This document shows positions 14,074 through 19,792 of a stretch of 19,792 bases of DNA, one piece after another; positions within the stretch are counted from its first letter, which is position 1, and every line of letters begins with the position of its first letter. Origin of the DNA: an uncultured Oribacterium sp. (lineage in GTDB: Bacteria; Bacillota; Clostridia; Lachnospirales; Lachnospiraceae); the NCBI GenBank assembly GCA_937927445.1, contig CALAOB010000121.1, forward strand, positions 1 to 19,792, read 5' to 3'. Position numbers and translations under genes: made by a program. A model generated the notes under the pieces. It was not told the DNA's origin and made no database searches. It saw nothing but the letters and a program-made list of their open reading frames with translations.

Positions 14074-14177
14074 TACTTCGTCGTGGAGTCAGATCCCTCA
14101 TCGCGCAGTCAGACGCATGCGGACGGGGTGCCTGTGCGCCAGCGTGATCCTATCCCGAATAATAAAATAAAAATACC

Positions 14178-14214
14178 AAAAAAGATAGCCCTGATTCATC
14201 TCTGAATCAGGGCT
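14178..14214 (-). terminator. rpsU terminator
   Basis: On the minus strand AGCCCTGATTCA (14214-14203) pairs perfectly with TGAATCAGGGCT (14198-14187) around GAGA, followed by ATCTTTTTT. It lies about 30 bp after the rpsU stop codon. Confidence 0.9.
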
Positions 14215-14245
14215 ACATGAATCATCTATTAAGAATCATCTATAA

Positions 14246-14422
14246 TTAGTTGAACTTACGCTTTCTGGCCGCCTCAGACTTCTTCTTGCGTCTTACAGAT
14301 GGCTTCTCGTAATGCTCTCTCTTGCGAATCTCCTGCTGGATGCCTGCCTTCGCGCAGTTTCTCTTGAATCTACGCAGTGCGCTATCCAGAGACTCGTTCT
14401 CTTTTACGATAACATTTGACAT
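14246..14422 (-). CDS. rpsU: 30S ribosomal protein bS21
   Basis: A 58-residue basic protein of the small ribosomal subunit. It begins MSNVIVKENESLDSALRRFK and continues KRNCAKAGI and RREHYEKPS-like sequence (RKREHYEKPSVRRKKKSEAARKRK), the standard bS21 pattern at full length. The ATG at 14422 is chosen because the family begins there; the longer frame adds 23 unrelated residues. GGAGG is 13 nt upstream, a little farther than usual. The gene is monocistronic, with its own promoter (14464-14491) and terminator (14178-14214). Confidence 0.97.
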   Translation of the reverse strand: MSNVIVKENESLDSALRRFKRNCAKAGIQQEIRKREHYEKPSVRRKKKSEAARKRKFN

Positions 14423-14463
14423 GCTGAAACCCAAACCTCCCTTCGGGTGCAAACTTAATGTTA

Positions 14464-14491
14464 AGTATAGCACAGAAAATCTATTCGTCAA
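14464..14491 (-). promoter_or_regulatory. rpsU promoter
   Basis: On the minus strand TTGACG (14491-14486), a 16-bp spacer ending in TGC, and TATACT (14469-14464) form a good sigma-A-type promoter with an extended -10, about 40 bp before the rpsU start. Confidence 0.75.
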
Positions 14492-14533
14492 GGAAATTCT
14501 TCAGTTTTTCGTGACAAATCCGCTCAAATCGTA

Positions 14534-14564
14534 ACAGTTCAGGCAGGGGACCTGCCTGAACTGT
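14534..14564. terminator. Perfect 14-bp palindrome after alaS, probable terminator or repeat
   Basis: Arms 14534-14547 (ACAGTTCAGGCAGG) and 14551-14564 are perfect complements around GGA. It lies 11 bp past the alaS stop, where a terminator is expected, but only a weak T-rich stretch (TACGATTTG) follows on the minus strand. CAGGCAGG with its complement also recalls the inner stem of the repeat at 9181-9262, so it may be a repeat-family member recruited as terminator. Confidence 0.5.
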
Positions 14565-14575
14565 CTATCAATTTA

Positions 14576-17218
14576 TCACTTGATCTGCGCCTCGACAGCT
14601 GCAGAAGCGGCTGCGATCGCCTCATCGATCTTTGCAGCATCCTTACCACCGGCCTGTGCCATGTTCGGACGTCCGCCACCGCCGCCTCCGACGATCGGTG
14701 CGATCTGCTTGATGAGGTTACCGGCATGGGCACCGCTCTTCACAGCGCCGTCGGTCGCCATGGCCACCATGGACACCTTGCCGTCCTTGTCGGAGATCAG
14801 GAGGATCACGCCCTCACCGAGCTTTGTTTTCAGATCATCGCCGAGATTACGAAGCTCGTTCATATCCACGCCGGATACGTGTGCACCGAGGAACTTCACG
14901 CCCTTGATCTCGACCACGGAATCCATGACGTTACCGAGTGCGTTCTGTGCCTCCTTGCTCTTCAGGGCCTCGTTCTCGCTGCGAAGCTCCTTCACTTCCT
15001 TCTGAAGGGACTGGATGTGCTCCTTCAGGGTCGCCGGGGTTGCCTTCACGAGCTCAGCGGCTGCGAGCATCTCATGTTCGAGATTTTCGTAGTACTTACG
15101 AACATTGTCCCCGGTCAGTGCCTCGATACGACGCACGCCGGCAGCAACACCGGTCTCGGACAGGATCTTGAACTGACCGATCTGCAGGGTGTTCTTCACA
15201 TGGGTACCACCGCAGAGCTCGGTCGAGAAATCGCCCATGCGAACGACACGCACCTCTGCACCGTACTTCTCACCGAAGAGCGCCATCGCACCGGACTTCT
15301 TCGCCTCCTCGAGGGTCATGACATCGGTACGAACCTCGAGACCCTCCTGGATCTTCTCATTCACCATGTCCTCGACCTTCTGAAGCTCTTCTCTCGTCAT
15401 CGCCTGGAAGTGTGAGAAGTCGAAACGGGTTCTGCCTGCATCCTGGAAGGAGCCGGCCTGCTCGACATGGGTACCGAGTACCTCACGCAGTGCCTTCTGA
15501 AGAAGGTGGGTCGCGCTGTGGTTACGGCAGGTCGCCATGTGATTCTTCTCGTCGACCTTCAGGGTCACGGTATCGCCGAGCTTCAGCATGCCCTTGCGCA
15601 TCACACCGATGTGGGCGATCTTGTTGCCGCCGACATGCTCGGTGGATGTCACCTCAAACGCGGCTTCGCTGCCGAGCTCGATCACACCGGTATCACCGAC
15701 CTGGCCGCCCATGGTACCGTAGAACGGGGTCTCCTCCGTAATGATCGCGCCATGCTCACCATCGGAAAGTGCCTCTACGACGGCATCCTCTGCATCGGCA
15801 TCGCCTGCTGCGAGGGAAACCATCGCCACGATCTTCGAATCCGCCTCGAGCTTGTCATATACGGTCGCTGCGTGGCCGCTGTAATCTGCCATCTTGCCGG
15901 AAGCGAGACGATCGTTACGTGCCTGCTTCTTCTGGCTGTCCATCGCCGCCTGGAAGGCCGCCTCATCGACGGTGAAGCCCTTCTCCTCGAGGATCTCCTT
16001 CGTGTTATCGAGCGGGAAGCCATAGGTATCATAAAGCTTGAACGCATCCTCACCGGAAAGCTCATGCGCACCGCTTGCGGCGAGCTTCGCTTCCATCTCC
16101 TCGAGGATCTCCATACCCTGCTCGTAGGTCTTCTCGAACTTCTCTTCCTCCGCCTTGATGACGCTCAGGATGAAGTCCTTCTTCTCTGCAAGTTCAGGAT
16201 AACCATCCTTCGAGGTCTCGATGACACGGCTTGCAAGTGTCGGCAGGAAGGAGCCGCCGATGCCGAGCTTACGTCCATGACGTACGGCACGACGGATGAT
16301 ACGACGGAGTACATAGCCACGACCGTTGTTGGACGGCATGATACCGTCGGAGATCATGAAGGTCATCGCACGGGCGTGGTCGGTCACGATACGTACCGAT
16401 ACATCGCTCTCCTCGCAGCCCGGTGCCTCATACTTGACGCCACCGGCGAGCTCGCAGATGAGATCACGAAGATCCTTCAGCGTATCGACGTCGAAGATGG
16501 ATCCTACATCCTGAACCGCGACAGCGAGACGCTCGAGACCCATACCGGTATCGATGTTCTTCTGCGCGAGGTCACTGTAGTTTCCCTTACCATCATTGTT
16601 AAACTGAGAGAATACGACGTTCCAGACTTCCATGTAACGGTCGCCCTCGCCGCCCATGACGTCCTCCGGGCCGTTTCCGTACTTCTCACCACGATCATAG
16701 TATATCTCGGTACATGGTCCGCAAGGTCCGGAGCCGTGCTCCCAGAAGTTGTCTTCCTTGCCGAACTTGTAGATGTGGTCCTCCGGGATATGCATCACAT
16801 TCTTCCAGATGTCATACGCCTCCTGATCGTCTACATAGACAGACGGATACAGACGGTCTGGATCCAGGCCGACACGCTCGGTCAGGAACTCCCATGCCCA
16901 TGGAATCGCTTCCTTCTTGAAGTAATCACCGAAAGAGAAGTTTCCGAGCATCTCAAAGAAGGTACCGTGGCGGGCTGTCTTACCAACATTCTCCAGGTCA
17001 CCGGTACGGATGCACTTCTGGCAGGTGGTGACTCTGCGTCTCGGCGGAATCTCCTGTCCTGTAAACCATGGCTTCATCGGTGCCATTCCGGAATTGATAA
17101 TGAGCAGTGAATTGTCATTATGCGGAACCAGTGAAAAACTGTTGATCCGTAAGCATCCCTTCTCCTCGAAGTAGCTCAGGAACAGCTCACGCAGCTCATT
17201 TACGCCTCTGTACTGCAT
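14576..17218 (-). CDS. alaS: Alanyl-tRNA synthetase
   Basis: Charges tRNA-Ala and hydrolyses misacylated Ser/Gly-tRNA-Ala in the cytoplasm. The 880-residue protein, the usual length, has the class II core with INSGMAPMKPWFTG (41-54) and RHGTFFEMLGNFSFGDYFK (83-101), and GLERLAVAVQ. It also has the editing-site zinc motifs HSATH (567-571) and CGGTH (669-673), and the C-terminal glycine run followed by RPNMAQAGG. The ATG at 17218 is preferred because AAGGAG lies about 9 nt upstream and homologues start close to this residue; the longer frame adds 32 residues without a ribosome site. It has its own promoter overlapping the end of the gene upstream. Confidence 0.98.
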   Translation of the reverse strand: MQYRGVNELRELFLSYFEEKGCLRINSFSLVPHNDNSLLIINSGMAPMKPWFTGQEIPPRRRVTTCQKCIRTGDLENVGKTARHGTFFEMLGNFSFGDYFKKEAIPWAWEFLTERVGLDPDRLYPSVYVDDQEAYDIWKNVMHIPEDHIYKFGKEDNFWEHGSGPCGPCTEIYYDRGEKYGNGPEDVMGGEGDRYMEVWNVVFSQFNNDGKGNYSDLAQKNIDTGMGLERLAVAVQDVGSIFDVDTLKDLRDLICELAGGVKYEAPGCEESDVSVRIVTDHARAMTFMISDGIMPSNNGRGYVLRRIIRRAVRHGRKLGIGGSFLPTLASRVIETSKDGYPELAEKKDFILSVIKAEEEKFEKTYEQGMEILEEMEAKLAASGAHELSGEDAFKLYDTYGFPLDNTKEILEEKGFTVDEAAFQAAMDSQKKQARNDRLASGKMADYSGHAATVYDKLEADSKIVAMVSLAAGDADAEDAVVEALSDGEHGAIITEETPFYGTMGGQVGDTGVIELGSEAAFEVTSTEHVGGNKIAHIGVMRKGMLKLGDTVTLKVDEKNHMATCRNHSATHLLQKALREVLGTHVEQAGSFQDAGRTRFDFSHFQAMTREELQKVEDMVNEKIQEGLEVRTDVMTLEEAKKSGAMALFGEKYGAEVRVVRMGDFSTELCGGTHVKNTLQIGQFKILSETGVAAGVRRIEALTGDNVRKYYENLEHEMLAAAELVKATPATLKEHIQSLQKEVKELRSENEALKSKEAQNALGNVMDSVVEIKGVKFLGAHVSGVDMNELRNLGDDLKTKLGEGVILLISDKDGKVSMVAMATDGAVKSGAHAGNLIKQIAPIVGGGGGGRPNMAQAGGKDAAKIDEAIAAASAAVEAQIK

Positions 17219-17285
17219 TCTCGTTCTCTCCTTGCTTTGTTTCATATATAAGCCCTTTACGGGCATCTTAGACATTAACTCGTAA

Positions 17286-17314
17286 AATATAGCACAGCAC
17301 TCAGAAACTTGCAA
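17286..17314 (-). promoter_or_regulatory. alaS promoter
   Basis: On the minus strand TTGCAA (17314-17309), a 17-bp spacer ending in TGC, and TATATT (17291-17286). The -35 lies inside the last codons of the preceding gene. The leader to the alaS ATG is about 60 nt, too short for a T-box, and none is visible. Confidence 0.75.
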
Positions 17315-17885
17315 GATAGGAGCGGTAATCCTTCAGGAGGTCGTAGCAGCGTTCGCGTGTGAGGGCGATCTCACGGCTCAGGTAATCGATGTTCTCCATG
17401 ACGCTTAGCTTATCCTGGTCGAGCTCCTTCATGCACTCGTGGTTCCGCGAGATCAGAAACGCGCTCGCCGAGGCGATGTAGGCGTCCTTTTCGCTCTCTG
17501 TCATGTTCGCGGTGATGGCACGGCCGAGCGCCTCGAGCTCCCGGTTCCAGAGCTTCGCGATCGTCGTATAGTCCTCCTTCAGCGCACTCCCCTGCTGTTC
17601 TACGGCGGCGATGTCCTCGAGCGCCCGGATCTCGGCGAAGGCAGCCTCGAACTGTGCGATCTGGTCGACAGACGCTTCCGCTGCCTCACTTTCCTGCACC
17701 GGCGTCGTCTCCGCAATAATAAGCTGCTCCCTCGTTTCGGAAGGAGCAGCCTCGGTCGTCACCGTCGACGCATGGCGGATCAGCGCCTCATCAAGATAGA
17801 TCCGAATCCCGAGGGTAATCGCCGCCAGTATGAGCACCAGCAGCGCGATTCCCCGGAGCATTCGGTTTGAAACATGTTTTCGCAT
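17301..17885 (-). CDS. Membrane-anchored LprI/DUF1311-like protein
   Basis: A 194-residue protein with one N-terminal membrane segment (about 10-29, LRGIALLVLILAAITLGIRI), then a low-complexity Thr/Glu/Ala linker (about 40-75), and an extracytoplasmic helical domain. In that domain, the pattern LWNREL...L...MTESEKDAYIASASAFLISRNHEC...YLSREIALTRERCYDLLKDY resembles the LprI/DUF1311 family (EL...L, a block ending F..R..EC, then TRER..L..Y). Some members inhibit lysozyme. The similarity is read from pattern only and the usual Trp before the Arg is replaced by Phe, so the function is tentative. The ribosome site is weak (GGGGAG 14 nt upstream). It lies between the MBL gene and alaS, about 120 bp after the former. 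Confidence 0.75.
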   Translation of the reverse strand: MRKHVSNRMLRGIALLVLILAAITLGIRIYLDEALIRHASTVTTEAAPSETREQLIIAETTPVQESEAAEASVDQIAQFEAAFAEIRALEDIAAVEQQGSALKEDYTTIAKLWNRELEALGRAITANMTESEKDAYIASASAFLISRNHECMKELDQDKLSVMENIDYLSREIALTRERCYDLLKDYRSYLASF

Positions 17886-17966
17886 ACGTGTATAAGAAGC
17901 TCCCCGTATGGAGCTCTACGTCCTTTCTCTCTGACCAGGCCAATGTCTGCGTCCACTATGCACATA

Positions 17967-17995
17967 CCTCCACCTGCAGGAATCACAGGCGGAGG
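17967..17995. terminator. Hairpin after the MBL gene, weak terminator candidate
   Basis: On the minus strand CCTCCGCCTG pairs with CAGGTGGAGG (one G-U) around a 9-nt loop, 11 bp after the MBL stop codon. No T-tract follows, so it may only stabilise the 3' end or attenuate transcription into the next gene. Confidence 0.35.
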
Positions 17996-18005
17996 GAACC
18001 GGTCA

Positions 18006-19634
18006 TCATCGTATCCACTTATCATACAGGCTGAGGAGCTGATTTGTAAAGCGGGCGAGGTCCTTATTGGCACCACCATAGTTTGCCTTGACGGCAGCCG
18101 ACAGCTTCGTGTAGGCGGCAAGCAGGCGATCGTAGGCGGCATCACTCGTCTTCTTCCGCTTCGAGGAGCCATCCTCCACCAGTGCATACGTCGGCTTTTC
18201 GATCTTCTTCGGCTCCGCCACGATCTCCCACTCATTTTTCAGGAGGTCGAAGACCGAACCGGAGTACGGACAGTTCACCGTGTAGTGGAGCTCGTCCTCG
18301 ATCAGCTTCGAGAGTACCTCCATGCCGTCATCATTGCCATGCACAAGGAAGACACGGTCCGGTGCCTGCTCGTAGGCACGGATCCAGTTCATGAGACCGA
18401 ACTGATCCGCATGGCTCGACATATCGGCCATCTGCGCGATCTCCGCCTTCACCGCCACCTCCTCACCGAAGAGCTTCACGTGATCGGCACCATCCATCAG
18501 TGCCCGGCCCAGCGTCCCCTCTGCCTGATAGCCGGCGAAGACGATGGTCGACTCCGGACGCCAGAGATTGTACTTGATATGATGGCGGATACGACCCGCA
18601 TCGCACATGCCGGAGGCCGAAATGATCACCTTCGGCGTCTCATCGAAGTTGATGGCCTTCGACTCCTCGAGTGTGATGGCGAGGTTCAGTCCCCGGAAGG
18701 AAATCGGGTTGATGCCCTTATCCACGATGGCACGCGTCTCATCATCATAGCACTCATCGAGATTCTGCGAGAAGACATGCGTCGCATCGACCGCCAGCGG
18801 ACTGTCGACATAGACCGGGAAGTTGTCGTGCCCGACGATAAGATGCTCCTGCTTGATCTGGCGGAAAAGGTACAGCAGCTCCTGCGTACGACCGACCGCA
18901 AATGCCGGCATCACAACATTGCCGCCCCGATCGAGGGTTCGCTGCGTGATGTTCACGAGATCCTGCAGATGGTTGACCGTCGTATCGTGGAAGCGCGAGC
19001 CGTAGGTCGACTCCATCAGCACATAATCCGCCTCCTTGATGTACTCCGGATCCCGGATCAGCGGCTTATCGAAGTTTCCGATATCACCGGAGAACACGAG
19101 CTTCTTTGTAATGCCCTCCTCCGTCAGCCACATCTCGATGGATGCAGAACCGAGCAGATGCCCCGCATCGATGAAACGTACCCGGACACCATCCCCGAGC
19201 TCGATCATCTCATGATAGTTCACTCCGCGGAAATGCTGCAGCACATTCGCCGCATCCGTGAGATCATAGATCGGCTCCACCTCCGGCAGACCCGCACGAC
19301 GCCCCTTCCGATTCTTCCACTCACACTCCTGCATCTGGATATGCGCCGAATCCCGCAGCATGATCTCGGACAGCGCCTGCGTCGCCTTCGTCGTCACCAC
19401 CGTCCCGTTGAAGCCCTTCTTATAAGCCATCGGGATCATCCCCGCATGATCGATATGCGCATGCGTCAGAAGGATATAGTCGACCTCCGAATACTTGATC
19501 GGCAGCGGCGCATTCTCATAGTAATTTCGCCCCTGCTCCATACCACAGTCCACCAGAATCCTGAGCCCCGCTGCCTCTACATAGTGTAGTGACCCCGTCA
19601 CCTCATGATCCGCACCTATAAAATGAAGCTTCAT
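18006..19634 (-). CDS. Metallo-beta-lactamase/beta-CASP RNA nuclease-like protein
   Basis: A 542-residue cytoplasmic protein, probably an RNA exo/endonuclease of the CPSF73-like branch. The MBL core has HAHIDHAG (58-65) with the metal-binding H-x-H-x-D-H. It also has VRFIDAGHLLGSASIEMW and VFSGDIGNFDKPLIRDP, followed by MESTYGSR. The inserted beta-CASP domain carries VMPAFAVGRTQELLYLF, VYVDSPLAVDATHVF and IISASGMCDAGRIRHHI, and the late conserved His lies in VFLVHGNDDGM. A tail of about 100 residues follows, with a basic KKIEKPTYALVEDGSSKRKKTS segment. GGGAGG is 5 nt before the ATG and a -10 with extended TG lies about 45 bp upstream. Confidence 0.93.
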   Translation of the reverse strand: MKLHFIGADHEVTGSLHYVEAAGLRILVDCGMEQGRNYYENAPLPIKYSEVDYILLTHAHIDHAGMIPMAYKKGFNGTVVTTKATQALSEIMLRDSAHIQMQECEWKNRKGRRAGLPEVEPIYDLTDAANVLQHFRGVNYHEMIELGDGVRVRFIDAGHLLGSASIEMWLTEEGITKKLVFSGDIGNFDKPLIRDPEYIKEADYVLMESTYGSRFHDTTVNHLQDLVNITQRTLDRGGNVVMPAFAVGRTQELLYLFRQIKQEHLIVGHDNFPVYVDSPLAVDATHVFSQNLDECYDDETRAIVDKGINPISFRGLNLAITLEESKAINFDETPKVIISASGMCDAGRIRHHIKYNLWRPESTIVFAGYQAEGTLGRALMDGADHVKLFGEEVAVKAEIAQMADMSSHADQFGLMNWIRAYEQAPDRVFLVHGNDDGMEVLSKLIEDELHYTVNCPYSGSVFDLLKNEWEIVAEPKKIEKPTYALVEDGSSKRKKTSDAAYDRLLAAYTKLSAAVKANYGGANKDLARFTNQLLSLYDKWIR

Positions 19635-19677
19635 ACAGGCCTCCCTCTCTCAAATGAAAATTAATTTCGCTGTTTTC

Positions 19678-19686
19678 ATTATAGCA
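19678..19686 (-). promoter_or_regulatory. Promoter of the MBL/beta-CASP gene (extended -10)
   Basis: On the minus strand TGCTATAAT (19686-19678) is a consensus extended -10, with an A/T-rich but non-consensus -35 region. It is about 45 bp before the start codon. Confidence 0.65.
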
Positions 19687-19740
19687 GAGTGAATATTTCT
19701 TTTCTATAAACATATTCACATGTCTGTATGGATTTCATAC

Positions 19741-19769
19741 AAGAAAATGCCCGTTTGTGAAACGGGCAT
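19741..19769 (-). terminator. Terminator of a gene beyond the right edge
   Basis: On the minus strand ATGCCCGTTT (19769-19760) pairs perfectly with AAACGGGCAT (19756-19747) around CAC, followed by TTTTCTT. It implies another minus-strand gene just outside the window. Confidence 0.85.
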
Positions 19770-19792
19770 CTTCAAACACCCCCTGCCCCCTC

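Noticed and set aside
17219..17285. T-box riboswitch before alaS
   Set aside because: The leader is only about 60-70 nt, with no specifier stem, T-box motif or terminator hairpin.

Overview
The window comes from a bacterial chromosome, most likely a moderately GC-rich Clostridia/Lachnospiraceae-type member of the Bacillota. This rests on gene content and style: a 58-residue S21 protein, a PUA-less glutamate kinase, a UPF0291/YnzC protein, the phoH-ybeY order, an HI0933/BaiN-type flavoprotein, an ISLre2 transposase, strong Shine-Dalgarno sites, and several extended -10 promoters of the form TGCTATA-T. No species call is justified. Every gene I accept is on the minus strand, so transcription runs right to left.

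Layout by increasing coordinate. 1-190: two palindromic repeats. 193-1379: UPF0291 gene and proB, translationally coupled. 1417-1472: perfect hairpin repeat. 1501-3144: COG2509 FAD-dependent dehydrogenase. 3145-4539: a gene-free, AT-rich 1.4 kb block holding a palindromic repeat, two phased arrays of 35-bp imperfect palindromes, and two minus-strand terminators. 4540-7310: a GGDEF/sensor membrane protein followed by a solute-binding lipoprotein, one operon. 7480-9149: a complete ISLre2-type insertion sequence with a perfect 9-bp target duplication. 9181-9262: a small MITE-like palindrome. 9280-10545: HI0933/BaiN flavoprotein. 10605-14003: operon phoH - ybeY - MurJ/SpoVB-like flippase. 14246-14422: rpsU. 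14576-17218: alaS. 17301-17885: small membrane-anchored LprI/DUF1311-like protein. 18006-19634: beta-CASP metallo-beta-lactamase RNase-like protein. The right edge carries a terminator of a gene outside the window.

Most genes are core housekeeping (translation, RNA processing, envelope building, proline synthesis). The unusual part is 3374-4387. Eleven units, each exactly 35 bp from the start of one half-site to the end of the inverted one, recur with a period of 72-75 bp (once 83 bp). Insides and spacers are mostly unconserved. The half-sites (TATCCA..., TATACACG/TAGACACG) look like degenerate DnaA boxes but are never canonical. The geometry resembles a CRISPR array, but the sequence does not behave like one. 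I read it as a helically phased protein-binding array of unknown function. A second theme is a dispersed family of short palindromes, two of which share a 22-nt loop while having unrelated, self-complementary stems.
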